Positions 52,857 to 61,456 are shown, counted from the stretch's first letter. The stretch is DNA of 64,000 bases from JBCCEJ01 sp039030335 (GCA_039030335.1 JBCCEJ010000014.1:1-64000), one strand, 5' to 3'. Notes: generated from the sequence alone by a model not told the origin. Numbers and translations are program-made.

Positions 52857-53597
52857 TCAGCTATCGTTTCGGTGGCGTTCTACCGCGGTGGCACTGGCGG
52901 TCAGCTCGAGAGACGACACGATCGTGCTTAACGTCCGGGAATGGAACTCCCGGCGGTACATAACGAGGATCACGATACTCGTCGCGACCAACATGGCGAG
53001 CGGGTTCAAAAACCACCAGAGCGCAGCCAGCGCGAAGAAGAAAGCACGCAGACCTGCGTTGTAGTGCAGCGAAGCCAGAGACAGAGCGCGAGCCGCACTT
53101 GCTGCATAGCGTTCCACCACTTCCGCCGGCGAAGGCGGAAGGGGGGCCGCGCCAACGAGAATGGAGCAGTTGACGAACAGGCGGAAAGACCACGCGAGTT
53201 TGAAGAACGCGTAGATGAAGATCGCGATCATCAGCAGGACCTTGTATTCGCACGACTGCACCGACGCAGGCGCCGCGCCAGGCAGGTGGGTCAGCACGCG
53301 GATGGCTTCGTCGCTTGCTCCGAGGCTGGCGATCAGACCACCGATCAGAAGAATCGCCGTCGAGGCGAAGAACGCGACCCCCTGAAGAATGCCACCGATG
53401 ATACTGGTGTCGATGATGCGCAGATCGCGCTGCATCATCGCGATCATCCAGTGCACGCGGTATTCGCTCATGACGGCCGCGACGCTGCGGCGCTTCAGTT
53501 TCGTATGGTCGACCACCAGCGCGTAGCCCACCCAGCAGATCACGAACCAGGTGAGTGCCGCTGCATCCAGCGATGACAGGCCAGGCGGCAGGCTCAA
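52857..53597 (-). CDS. DUF599 membrane protein
   Basis: A 246-aa inner-membrane protein with about four helices. The family pattern is clear: LTWFVICWVGYALVVDH at the start, MSEYRVHWMIAMMQRDLRIID-like segment, IDTSIIGGILQGVAFFASTAILLIGG, and FKLAWSFRLFVNCSILVGAAP. Function is unknown. The start is a TTG at 53597 that overlaps the MFS stop as TTGA; longer readings run out of frame through the MFS gene. The tight overlap means the two proteins are made together. Confidence 0.82.
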   Translation of the reverse strand: MSLPPGLSSLDAAALTWFVICWVGYALVVDHTKLKRRSVAAVMSEYRVHWMIAMMQRDLRIIDTSIIGGILQGVAFFASTAILLIGGLIASLGASDEAIRVLTHLPGAAPASVQSCEYKVLLMIAIFIYAFFKLAWSFRLFVNCSILVGAAPLPPSPAEVVERYAASAARALSLASLHYNAGLRAFFFALAALWWFLNPLAMLVATSIVILVMYRREFHSRTLSTIVSSLELTASATAVERHRNDS

Positions 53598-54889
53598 GGG
53601 GTTGACCTCGCGGGAGGCCGCGCCAGGTAGAAACATAGCGCGCCGAGACCGGAGGTCGCGGCCAGGAGCGCGAAACCCATTTGGTAATTGCCTAACCGGT
53701 CGGCCATCAGCCCTGCAAATATCGGCCCGAACGACATGCCCAACATCACGATCAGCGACGAGAATCCCATGATCGTGCCAAACGACGATGATCCGAAGTA
53801 GTCGGCACGCAGCGCCGTCATCAGCGGACCGCGCACGCCCCACGAAAGACCGTGCAACACGATACCGCAAGACATGACCCACGCTGACGGCGCATACGCG
53901 ACCAACATAAGCCCCGCGCCGTGCCCCGCAAGGCACATAGTACACATCAAGCGCTTGTTGAAACGGTCGCCGAGAAACCCGCCGACCAGCTGACCGCCGA
54001 TCTGCATGCCGGTCATGAGCGCAACCATGCCGCCCGCTGCAGCCAGCGAAAAAGCGAGCGGGCCTTCGGTCAAGTGCGAAATCAAATGCACCATCAGTGA
54101 TGATACGGTCAGCAAGGCGGCCGCATGGCCGCCGGAAATCAGCCAGAAAGCGCTCGTACGCATGGCTTCGCGCGCCGTCAGGTCCCGGGTGGCCGACCCA
54201 CCGTCTGGAGTTTGTGCGCCGGGTTCCGGCGCGCGCCCTCCCGGGGTCGCGTGAATCCCGTCCACCACATCGCCGTAGAGTTCCGGACGATGGCGGACGA
54301 GTTGGGCGAGCGGCAGGCCGAGCGCGATCACAAGCAGGCCGGAAGCGAGCGCCGTGGTGCGCCATCCATAGCCTTCGAGCGCCAAGACGACGAGGGGTAC
54401 GCAAAGCCCCCCGACCGAGAAGCCGAGCTGTGACAATGCAATGGCCTTCGCCCGGTGACGTCGGAACCAGCTGACCACGGCGACCATCAGCGTAGCGAAC
54501 CCGCCGAGGCTCGAGCCCAACGCGATCAGTGCGAATGTCAGGTAGAAGCCCCAGATGGAGTTCACCTGGCTGAACAGCATGAAGCCAAACCCGAAGATCA
54601 AGGTGCCTACCTGCAGCACGATGCGTGGACCAAAACGGTCGACGAGCCACCCTTGCAGGGGCCCGAGGATGCCGCTTTCGATACGGGTCAGCGCGAACGC
54701 ACCAGCGATCAGGGCCTTGCTCCAGTCGAATTCCTGCTGCAGCAGTACGACGTATGCGCCGTATGACTGCATCCAGAGCAGACTCGCGAGAAACTGGATG
54801 CCAGCACTCGCCGCGACGATCCACCAGCCGTAGAAGACTCGACCTGCGGGCCGCAGAGCGCGGTCGATGGCGTGTAACCAGGGGGACAT
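53594..54889 (-). CDS. MFS transporter
   Basis: A 431-aa major facilitator with about twelve helices and a central cytoplasmic loop (residues ~200-235, Gly/Pro-rich). The cytosolic loop 2-3 motif appears as GWLVDRFGPR. The sequence resembles the monocarboxylate/oxalate-type MFS branch. It carries a small solute, identity unknown. The ATG at 54889 starts MSPWLHAIDRALRP, with the first helix following YGWWIVAASAG. Its stop overlaps the TTG of the DUF599 gene. It is divergent from the DinB gene. Confidence 0.88.
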   Translation of the reverse strand: MSPWLHAIDRALRPAGRVFYGWWIVAASAGIQFLASLLWMQSYGAYVVLLQQEFDWSKALIAGAFALTRIESGILGPLQGWLVDRFGPRIVLQVGTLIFGFGFMLFSQVNSIWGFYLTFALIALGSSLGGFATLMVAVVSWFRRHRAKAIALSQLGFSVGGLCVPLVVLALEGYGWRTTALASGLLVIALGLPLAQLVRHRPELYGDVVDGIHATPGGRAPEPGAQTPDGGSATRDLTAREAMRTSAFWLISGGHAAALLTVSSLMVHLISHLTEGPLAFSLAAAGGMVALMTGMQIGGQLVGGFLGDRFNKRLMCTMCLAGHGAGLMLVAYAPSAWVMSCGIVLHGLSWGVRGPLMTALRADYFGSSSFGTIMGFSSLIVMLGMSFGPIFAGLMADRLGNYQMGFALLAATSGLGALCFYLARPPARSTP

Positions 54890-54984
54890 AGCCGGCCAAC
54901 ATAACACCCAGGCCGAACGGGTAGCTATCTGCCTACTGTCGAGTGAGGTAGGCTTTGCAGCGCCGCAGAGGCGGAGAGGCAGAC

Positions 54985-55512
54985 GTGCTCGCACACCCAC
55001 ATCGCATGGCCAGGTTCAGTCATTGGGCCAATCAACGCATGCAGCGGGCATGCGCATCGCTGTCTGCTGAGGCGCTCGCGCAGGACCGCCAAGCGTTCTT
55101 CGGCTCGATCCTCGGTACGTTAAATCACATCTTGCTGGTCGACCTCCTGTATCAGGAACGTTTACTCGGCACCTCGCCAAGCCGCTTCAACGGGCTGGAC
55201 GAGATCCTCCACCCCGACCTCGATAGCCTCGCGGCAGAACAGTCGGAGATCGACGCGTTCTACATCGACTACACCGCGGACCTCGACGATGACGCGTTGG
55301 CCAAACCAGTCGGGTTCACCACGCTGCTGGCGGAAGCCGAGTACTGGGAAGTGCCGCGCTCGGTTTACTTTTCCAATTTATTTCAGCATCAGGTACACCA
55401 CCGCGGACAAGCCCACGCGATGCTGTCGCAAAGCGGTCTCGAGCCGCCGCCGATCGGATTCATCGAGTTCGAGCTCGAGCGAGCCGAGCACATTCTCCGG
55501 CGCCCCGCCTGA
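54985..55512 (+). CDS. DinB family protein
   Basis: A 175-aa four-helix-bundle protein. The N-terminus ARFSHWANQRM, the LNHILLVDLLYQERL stretch and the late NLFQHQVHHRGQAHAML segment carry the three metal-binding histidines of the DinB/YfiT fold (one His in LNH, two in HxxxH). Family members are metal-dependent thiol transferases or hydrolases. The GTG at 54985 is chosen because GGAGAGG lies 5 bases before it and the family usually starts a few residues ahead of the ARF motif. It leads the operon with the FAD monooxygenase, 2OG oxygenase and NIPSNAP protein. Confidence 0.83.
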   Translation: MLAHPHRMARFSHWANQRMQRACASLSAEALAQDRQAFFGSILGTLNHILLVDLLYQERLLGTSPSRFNGLDEILHPDLDSLAAEQSEIDAFYIDYTADLDDDALAKPVGFTTLLAEAEYWEVPRSVYFSNLFQHQVHHRGQAHAMLSQSGLEPPPIGFIEFELERAEHILRRPA

Positions 55513-55534
55513 ACGCCGGAGCGCGGCCCGCACT

Positions 55535-56845
55535 GTGAGTTCCGTACCGACACGCGTCGATGTCGCTATCGTTGGCGCCGGACAGGCAGGACTCTCACTC
55601 GGCGCGTGCCTGAACCGCCGCGGTATCGACCACGTCGTGCTCGAAAAGGACTCGGTCGCGAACGCATGGCGATCGCAACGCTGGGACTCCTTCTGTCTGG
55701 TCACCCCGAACTGGAGTGTGCGTCTTGCACACCAGGACTACGATGGAGACGACCCGGACGGGTTCATGTCGCGCGACGCAGTCGTGCGCTACCTCGAAAT
55801 GTACGCGGCGCGCGAACGCATTCATGTCTGCACTGGCCAGGAGGTGGTCGACGCACGTCACTCGCACGGGGCGTGGCGCCTTCGAACGGCCGCCGGTGCG
55901 GCAGTGGCTGCCCGGGTGCTCGTCGTCGCCACCGCCACGCACCAGCGCCCGCGTCGCCCCGCACTGGCCGAGCTTATTGGTGTGCCGCAGCTGCACACTG
56001 CCGACTATCGTAATCCGAACGACATTCCGCCCGGCACCGTGCTCGTGGTGGGTAGTGGGCAGTCGGGCGCGCAGATCGCTTGGGAGCTGCACACCGCCGG
56101 GCGCGACGTCATCCTCGCGACCAGCCGCGTCGGGCGCGTACCACGCCGCCATCTGGGCAAGGACGTGATCGCCTGGCAACGCGACCTCGGTTTCCTGGAC
56201 AGGCACATTAGCGAACTCGCCGACCCGGCCCTGCGGTTCAAGCCCGACCCTTTGTTGAGTGGCCAATACGGCGGCCAGGACATCAACCTGCACGATTTCG
56301 CCGACGCTGGTGTCCAACTCGCCGGCCGGTTGAAAGCCGTGAGCAACGGCTTCGCCGAGTTCGACGACAGCCTGAGCGCCCATCTGGCCCATGCCGACGC
56401 CGCCGCCGACGACTTCTATGCCCAGGTCGCCAGGCACCTGGGCCAGACACCGCCAAGCCGCACACCCGCCCGTCCACCCCCCAAAGGCATCGACCGAGCG
56501 CCCCTCGGCAGCGCCGGCATCAACAGCGTGCTATGGGCCACCGGCTACGACCGGGACTTCGGCTGGCTGTCTTCTTCTTCTGAGCGGGACACACACATTC
56601 ACGGCACTTGTGCACCGTTCGCGTCTTCTTCCTCTGAAACGGACACACACCTTCCTTTTCGTCAGGCCGATTTTCTGGGGCCCGTGGCGGGACTGCATTT
56701 TCTTGGCTTCAACTATGTCGACCATCGGCGCTCCGGTATCCTCTACGGAGCGGGCGTGGAAGCCACGAGGTTGGCTGATCGCATTGTCCAGGCGCTCGAC
56801 AAGAACTCCAGAAAGCCGCAATCAACGACTCAACGGCCAGCATAG
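55535..56845 (+). CDS. FAD/NAD(P)-binding flavoprotein monooxygenase (CzcO-like) with repeat-derived insertion
   Basis: A 436-aa flavoprotein with GAGQAGLS (FAD), GSGQSGAQ (NADPH) and the ATGYDRDF segment of the flavin-dependent monooxygenase/CzcO family. It would oxygenate a small substrate or transfer electrons. Between ATGYDRDFGW and LHFLGFNY, where relatives have a short loop, there are two Ser-Ser-Ser-Ser blocks followed by (E/R/T)DTH sequences, encoded by two copies of the repeat described at 56570 and 56624. The reading frame stays open, so a longer loop is made. GTG at 55535 is 22 bases after the DinB stop; no strong ribosome site is visible. Confidence 0.85.
   Translation: MSSVPTRVDVAIVGAGQAGLSLGACLNRRGIDHVVLEKDSVANAWRSQRWDSFCLVTPNWSVRLAHQDYDGDDPDGFMSRDAVVRYLEMYAARERIHVCTGQEVVDARHSHGAWRLRTAAGAAVAARVLVVATATHQRPRRPALAELIGVPQLHTADYRNPNDIPPGTVLVVGSGQSGAQIAWELHTAGRDVILATSRVGRVPRRHLGKDVIAWQRDLGFLDRHISELADPALRFKPDPLLSGQYGGQDINLHDFADAGVQLAGRLKAVSNGFAEFDDSLSAHLAHADAAADDFYAQVARHLGQTPPSRTPARPPPKGIDRAPLGSAGINSVLWATGYDRDFGWLSSSSERDTHIHGTCAPFASSSSETDTHLPFRQADFLGPVAGLHFLGFNYVDHRRSGILYGAGVEATRLADRIVQALDKNSRKPQSTTQRPA
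56570..56600 (-). repeat. GTGTGTCCG repeat, copy A (inside the FAD monooxygenase gene)
   Basis: On the minus strand this reads GTGTGTGTCC followed by CGCTCAGAAGA and AGA triplets. It matches copy B at 26 of 31 positions. It is translated as part of the loop SSSSERDTHIH in the monooxygenase. Confidence 0.75.
56624..56655 (-). repeat. GTGTGTCCG repeat, copy B (inside the FAD monooxygenase gene)
   Basis: Minus strand GTGTGTGTCCGTTTCAGA followed by GGAAGAAGA. Start-to-start distance from copy A is 54 bases. It is nearly identical to copies C and D at 61.9 kb over the 18-base core, which rules out chance. Confidence 0.8.
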
Positions 56846-56889
56846 ACGGGCTCCCTCCAGGGCCGTTCGCCACACTGAGGACAGCGCAT

Positions 56890-57891
56890 ATGGATAGCGA
56901 AATTCCGCTGGTAGATGTTAGCCAGCTCGACTCCACCCAGGGAATCGAGCGTGTCGCAGCCGAGCTCCGACATGCATTTGCGCGCACCGGCTTCCTCGTC
57001 GTAGTTGGTCATGCCGTCGAACCGGACCTGATCGCGAGTGTTTTCGAACTCGCGCGGGTCTTTCACGCCCAACCAATGGAGCGAAAGCTCGCGTTGCGGA
57101 TGAATGAGCACAATAACGGCTACATGGCGATGGAGCGCTATTCTGTCCGTACGTCGCGAGTCAGCGAAGACGCGCTACCGGACATGAACGAAGCGTTTTT
57201 TCTCAAACGCGAACGTGCCGCGGACGATCCACTCGTGCTGTCGGGGCGCCGTTTTGCGGGCCCGAATCAATGGCCGGCGAATTGGCCGCAGTTCAAAACG
57301 ACCGTGCTCGACTACACCGGCGCCGTGAATGAACTGGCTCGCAAGCTCCTTGCACCTCTTGCAGTATCGCTGAAACTTCCCGCCGACTACTTTGCAAACG
57401 CCTTTGAAGAAAGCCAGTTCTCGTTTCGCATGTCGCACTACCCGGCTGCTCAGGCGCAGCGGAGCCGTTATGGAATCGCGCCGCATACCGACGTGAATTT
57501 CCTGACACTGCTGGCCCAATCCGAGAACCCTGGCTTACAGATCCAGCTCGACTCTGGAGTCTGGACGGACGTTCCGTATATACCCGATTCCTTCATCGTA
57601 AACGCAGGCGATACGTTGCACCGATGGACAAACGGGCGCATCAGTTCAACGGCCCATAGGGCGCTCTCGCCAGCCCACCAATCACGTTACGCTATACCAT
57701 TCTTCTTTGGCCCGCATTTGGACACACAGATCGAACCTATTGCGACATGCGTTACTCCGGACGTGCCACCTGAGTTTGCGCCGATTCGCTACGGGGATTT
57801 CCTTGATTGGTGGTATGACGCTAACTACAACGCTGATGACCAGGCAGATCTGAAAGCCAGAGAAACCGAACACCAACTCAGGGCTAACTAA
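56890..57891 (+). CDS. 2-oxoglutarate/Fe(II)-dependent oxygenase (isopenicillin N synthase family)
   Basis: A 333-aa non-heme iron oxygenase. The iron triad is H199 and D201 in PHTDVNFLTLL and H256 in STAHRAL; Arg266 in RYAIPFFF is the usual 2-oxoglutarate anchor. The N-terminal DIOX segment (IPLVDVSQLD, TGFLVVVGH) is intact. It hydroxylates or desaturates a small substrate. GAGGA precedes the ATG by about 6 bases. Base composition from here to about 58.6 kb is noticeably less GC-rich than the rest of the window. It precedes the NIPSNAP gene by 26 bases. Confidence 0.88.
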   Translation: MDSEIPLVDVSQLDSTQGIERVAAELRHAFARTGFLVVVGHAVEPDLIASVFELARVFHAQPMERKLALRMNEHNNGYMAMERYSVRTSRVSEDALPDMNEAFFLKRERAADDPLVLSGRRFAGPNQWPANWPQFKTTVLDYTGAVNELARKLLAPLAVSLKLPADYFANAFEESQFSFRMSHYPAAQAQRSRYGIAPHTDVNFLTLLAQSENPGLQIQLDSGVWTDVPYIPDSFIVNAGDTLHRWTNGRISSTAHRALSPAHQSRYAIPFFFGPHLDTQIEPIATCVTPDVPPEFAPIRYGDFLDWWYDANYNADDQADLKARETEHQLRAN

Positions 57892-57917
57892 GAAAATCGA
57901 AGGTGGAGATTTACAGA

Positions 57918-58241
57918 ATGACCGTATATGAGTTGCGTACGTACGACCTACAGGTGGGTACCCTCGGTCAGGTCCTGCAGCTGTATAAAGACCTCGGTTG
58001 GCCGGCCTTGGAGAGTGGCGGCTTCGACGACAACCTGGTGGGCTATTTCACTTCCGATGTTGGCGAGCTGAATCAACTGGTGCATCTATGGAAATTCGAC
58101 GACGATGAAACCCGGCGGGCATTTTGGAAGCGTCTGTTCAGGGACGAAGCATTCATGACCTTTGCTCACAAGCTTCGCCCATTCATTCACAGACAGCGCA
58201 ATCAGCTGCTACTCAACGCACCTTGGGGTCCCTGTCCATAG
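57918..58241 (+). CDS. NIPSNAP family protein
   Basis: A 107-aa ferredoxin-like alpha/beta-barrel protein with the family start VYELRTYDLQVGTLGQVLQLY and the later LNQLVHLWKFDDDETRRAFW. Bacterial members often sit in degradation operons and dimerise; their chemistry is unsettled. The ATG at 57918 is preferred because GGAG lies 9 bases upstream; a GTG at 57903 would place that site inside the gene. It is the last gene of the DinB / FMO / 2OG operon and is followed by a hairpin. Confidence 0.82.
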   Translation: MTVYELRTYDLQVGTLGQVLQLYKDLGWPALESGGFDDNLVGYFTSDVGELNQLVHLWKFDDDETRRAFWKRLFRDEAFMTFAHKLRPFIHRQRNQLLLNAPWGPCP

Positions 58242-58248
58242 GCCGCGG

Positions 58249-58279
58249 GCTCCGCATTCTGGGCGCTTCGCTGCGGAGC
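58249..58279 (+). terminator. Hairpin after the NIPSNAP gene
   Basis: Perfect 8-bp arms GCTCCGCA / TGCGGAGC with a 15-base loop, starting 8 bases after the NIPSNAP stop. No clean T-run follows, but position suggests transcription end of the DinB operon. Confidence 0.4.
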
Positions 58280-58322
58280 TCCAGTTTAGCTATTCGACCA
58301 TCCGTTGGGCGCCACGGCACTG

Positions 58323-58356
58323 CTTGAGGATTCGGACACACACTTTCGAATTCAAG
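58323..58356 (-). repeat. GTGTGTCCG repeat, copy H, in a hairpin loop
   Basis: Arms CTTGA(GG)ATTCG and CGAATTCAAG pair over 10 bp with a 2-base bulge, leaving the 12-base loop GACACACACTTT (58335-58346) that contains most of the repeat core. It lies 243 bases from the transposase stop. Orientation is minus, as for copies A and B. Confidence 0.6.
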
Positions 58357-58598
58357 CGCACGCGCGCGGAAATTTATGGCAACCACGCGCATGGAATGCA
58401 AGCAACCCAAATTCGGGCACCGAGCTGTTCCACACGGGCCTTCGCGCCACAATGTTGGACCTCTGCCGCAGCCACAGACATTTGTGACTTGGTATTGGCG
58501 GACCGTGCAAGGCTAAGCGGCCCCGGTTACCACGGTGCACGAATGCCTTGGTGTAGAGTTCCATATTCGCCAGCTGAGCAGACTCTTGTGATTACGCC

Positions 58599-59543
58599 TC
58601 AGCGCGCAACAGCCATGGCTTTCTCCAGGAAGCGAAACCGCCTGGCCTGCAACCAGATCCGCAATGCGTTTGGACTGCCATAGGCACGCTGACGAACGCG
58701 GAATAGCTCTGCCGCATGAGTGTATCGCTCAAATTCAAGGGTTCGTTCGTCTGCACCAGCCACTTTCTCCGATTGGTGGGTCATCGTCCATTCGAGCATC
58801 TGCACGTATTCATTCAGCGTAATTCGTGGAATCGGTTGACTAGAAACGACAAACGACTCAGACGCAATCCACGGCACGGTTCCGCTAACTACTGGCTTGA
58901 TTTCGTCATGCAATTTTCCCGCACCATTATCGAGTGATCGGAGTCTCCATCGTATCGACGTGTGTCTGGCTTCTTCCAGTGAATCAGCTATGCGCGCTCG
59001 AAACGGATTCAGATCTACATAACGCATGGCAGCGAGAACCGCAGCTTCATCCAACAAAGCACCAGAGTAGAAGCGCTGCTCGAACAAGTGACCTTTGACA
59101 TTGTCCTCACGATTGACCTCGACAGCAATTGGTTGCTTTAGGTGCTGCATGAATGCGGAAAGAGAGCCAAGTCTACTCCGGCAACGCGATAACCGGTCTC
59201 TATCATTCAGTAGTGCGCTTCGCGCAACCTCACCAGCCACCTTCGGATTCGGGAACGCATGAACCCAGCGGCGAGCCACTTCTTCGTCTGACCAGGCTTC
59301 ATAAGCCACAGGGTCGAAGTAGACGACGAGATGAAAGTGGTTGCTCATCACAGCGTACGCGAGTACGTCGACCGCAAACGACTTCGCAAGATGCAAAATG
59401 CGCGCCTCTATCCAGGCTTTCCTATGTTCATAGCAACGCCCGCCATGCTCACCACAAAGCCAGGCCTGCCGCACGCACCGCGATACCAGGTGGTAGCAGA
59501 GGGATTGCTGTGAATCGACGAGTTGTGATCGTGGCGTCGCCAT
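58599..59543 (-). CDS. REP-associated tyrosine transposase-like protein (RAYT, Y1/HUH family)
   Basis: A 314-aa HUH endonuclease of the IS200-like TnpA_REP branch. The HUH motif is H69-F-H71 in MSNHFHLVV; Tyr175 in RYVDLNPFRA is the likely catalytic Tyr; KGHLFEQRFYSG is the characteristic preceding segment. The C-terminal ~120 residues are an extra helical region with no name, as in the longer RAYTs. RAYTs cut and move REP-type single-stranded repeats and are usually single-copy. The ATG at 59543 gives the normal start. It has no TnpB partner and no terminal inverted repeats; the surrounding GTGTGTCCG repeats are candidate substrates. Confidence 0.85.
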   Translation of the reverse strand: MATPRSQLVDSQQSLCYHLVSRCVRQAWLCGEHGGRCYEHRKAWIEARILHLAKSFAVDVLAYAVMSNHFHLVVYFDPVAYEAWSDEEVARRWVHAFPNPKVAGEVARSALLNDRDRLSRCRSRLGSLSAFMQHLKQPIAVEVNREDNVKGHLFEQRFYSGALLDEAAVLAAMRYVDLNPFRARIADSLEEARHTSIRWRLRSLDNGAGKLHDEIKPVVSGTVPWIASESFVVSSQPIPRITLNEYVQMLEWTMTHQSEKVAGADERTLEFERYTHAAELFRVRQRAYGSPNALRIWLQARRFRFLEKAMAVAR

Positions 59544-60115
59544 AACTCGATGTTCCAATGCATTACCTCGTGATTCTGCAGGACCAGAGAGCAACGGATG
59601 TAGGATGGTGGCGCACTCGAATGACCCCTAGCGAATTAGGAAGCAGGCAATAAGCGCGGGAGACATTTACACGTCATAGTTGACTGATCGCCTGGGGCAG
59701 TGGAAAGCCCTCCACCTCGCGTAGGTCACCGCGGCCAGTCATCGGCAGCGCAGAATCTTTGGCGACTAGTACGTGGAACTCTTGGTCCGCGAAAAGAAAC
59801 GGGCCGCTAACAGGGTCCGGTATACGGCGGAGGCAGTGGTAGGGTTATCGTGCCATTGGCGCATCGCCGCGACCGGCACTACGTGTTGTTCACGTGTGGA
59901 GGCACTCGAGGCTAAGAGGGCAAGCATTTTGTTCCCGTTCCGCAGCCAGAGTCGCACCTTGTGTCTTGATAAGATGCCCAACGTCCAGGTTTTGGTGATG
60001 ACATCTCATCACGTTGTGGACCATAGCCGCCCGTCGCGAAACTGTGTGTCCGTTCGGGTCCGTCGCGAAACTGTGTGTCCGTTCGGATCAGCCGCGGCGG
60101 CGTGGCTACACGATT
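59544..60115. other. Intergenic stretch 5' of the transposase with tandem repeat
   Basis: About 570 bases with no supported gene. It contains the 29-base tandem repeat at 60031-60088 and probably the transposase promoter. Local sequence is less GC-rich than the flanks. Short frames here show no domain. Confidence 0.5.
60031..60088 (+). repeat. Tandem pair of 29-base GTGTGTCCG repeats, copies F and G
   Basis: Unit CCGTCGCGAAAC-TGTGTGTCC-GTTCGGRT occurs twice head to tail (60031-60059, 60060-60088), identical at 28 of 29 positions. Each has short arms CGAA..C / GTTCG around the TGTGTGTCC core. Orientation is plus, opposite to copies A, B and H. Confidence 0.85.
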
Positions 60116-61219
60116 TTAGAAAACGGCGCGTTGGCGTAATGAAGCTCTGGACGGGGTGAACGGCCTCAAATCAACCGTAGAGGCTTCGCCTTCGACGATT
60201 AGTTCTGCCATCGCGAGACCTGATCCTGGCGCGTTAAGAATGCCCCAGCAATTGTGTGCAGTCGCAACGTACGCTCCCGCGTACCCCTCGATTGCTCCCA
60301 GCAGCGGGAGCCCGTCCGCCACTATCGGACGGTAACATGCTTGTTGACGCACAATCTCTGCGGTTGCCAGATGACTGGATAGTCGGGCTGCGACTCCGGC
60401 CAGAATGCCGCAAGCTTGTTCGTTGGGTTGAATCGACAGCGGATCTTCGGGTACGGGTATGTCATCCGCCATACCGCATACATACACCTCGCCGTCGGGG
60501 CGCGGGTAGATCTCAGGCGAAATATTTCCGGCTGCCGGATCGTCGGTTTCCACAAAAAGGCAATGCGCTGGAATCTCCTGCGTTGGTCGCAGATGTATGC
60601 TGTTGCCGCGCAAGCCGGCGACCGGCGGAAGCCCGAGCGCCTGGGCGAAACCGGCAGTCCAAGGACCCATGGCCAATACGACAGCGTCGGCGTCAAGAAC
60701 AGCGCCCCCTAGATGCACCCCGACAACTCGTTCGCCGCTTTCCGTAACCCTCGTGGCAAGCCTGTCTGCAGTAGCTGTTACGAGTCGGGCACCTCGTGAT
60801 ACCGCCGCATCCACCAGCGCTTCGGTCAACAGACGCGGCTGAACCTGAGCGGTTGACTCCCGGTTTCCAAGCTGGCCGCGCAGGTGCGCACTCCGATCCA
60901 GCCAAAAGCCGTCGGGCGTATTCCTCTCGGGTTCTTCCTGCACGAGCAATGTATCGACACGACGATAACCAACATCGCCAAACTGCCTGCTGAGCTGAGT
61001 AGCCAGGCGCTCGTGCAATGCAAAACTGACGCGAGCAAGAGGCCCGAGAGCAGAGCCGTCACACCAATCGAGGGCAAGGAATCCGCCGGATTTGCCAGAG
61101 GCAGCGCACGCCACGTGACCGCGTTCGACCAGTGTGACCTCAGCGCCGCGCTCGGCCAGAAAAAATGCGGTCGCAGCGCCGATCACCCCGGCGCCACATA
61201 CGGCCACGTGTAGCGTCAT
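60116..61219 (-). CDS. FAD-dependent oxidoreductase (DAO / DadA-like)
   Basis: A 367-aa amine/amino-acid oxidase-type flavoprotein. The N-terminal CGAGVIGAATAFFLAERGAEVTLVER is the FAD-binding Rossmann motif; the mid segment VVLAMGPWTAGFAQALGLP and the C-terminal GYAGAYVATAHNCWGILNAPGSGLAMAELI are family typical. It oxidises an amine, D-amino acid or dipeptide; the substrate is unknown. The ATG at 61219 gives the expected short N-terminus. It stands alone, flanked by long repeat-bearing gaps. Confidence 0.86.
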   Translation of the reverse strand: MTLHVAVCGAGVIGAATAFFLAERGAEVTLVERGHVACAASGKSGGFLALDWCDGSALGPLARVSFALHERLATQLSRQFGDVGYRRVDTLLVQEEPERNTPDGFWLDRSAHLRGQLGNRESTAQVQPRLLTEALVDAAVSRGARLVTATADRLATRVTESGERVVGVHLGGAVLDADAVVLAMGPWTAGFAQALGLPPVAGLRGNSIHLRPTQEIPAHCLFVETDDPAAGNISPEIYPRPDGEVYVCGMADDIPVPEDPLSIQPNEQACGILAGVAARLSSHLATAEIVRQQACYRPIVADGLPLLGAIEGYAGAYVATAHNCWGILNAPGSGLAMAELIVEGEASTVDLRPFTPSRASLRQRAVF

Positions 61220-61456
61220 TCGGTGTCACTCCTTAACTCGAAGCACCAAGGCCTACATCGCAATTCTACGATGTCCTGGCGAGGAACACAGTGCTCCACG
61301 CGTGCACTCGGTTCTATCCGGGAAGTCGGGCTTTCAGGTTCTTCTGGATCGGCGTAGATATTGTGGCAGCGACACCGTCCGCCCACATTCCAGCATGACA
61401 GATCAGGGAAAACTCATGTAGCGAAGCTCCGTCAATCTTGAAGTCTGACCGGCTTT

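Larger units (their letters stand above)
58242..58598. other. Intergenic stretch with hairpins, 3' of the transposase
   Basis: About 355 bases between the NIPSNAP stop and the transposase stop (convergent). It contains the hairpin at 58249-58279 and repeat copy H at 58323-58356. Base composition is mixed, with AT-rich patches. No gene is supported. Confidence 0.5.

Noticed and set aside
54890..54984. tRNA or small RNA between the MFS and DinB genes
   Set aside because: No cloverleaf or T-loop consensus; only a short divergent promoter region.
57718..57732. TTGGACACACAGATC in the 2OG oxygenase gene
   Set aside because: Only the GGACACAC part matches; the codons fit a conserved region of the protein, and no repeat flank is present.
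58599..59543. Complete IS200/IS605 insertion sequence
   Set aside because: The protein is longer, of RAYT type, with no TnpB and no clear ends; better read as a domesticated RAYT gene.
59773..60159. Possible protein gene between the transposase and the FAD oxidoreductase
   Set aside because: The frame spans the tandem repeat, has no ribosome site or domain and runs into the convergent gene.
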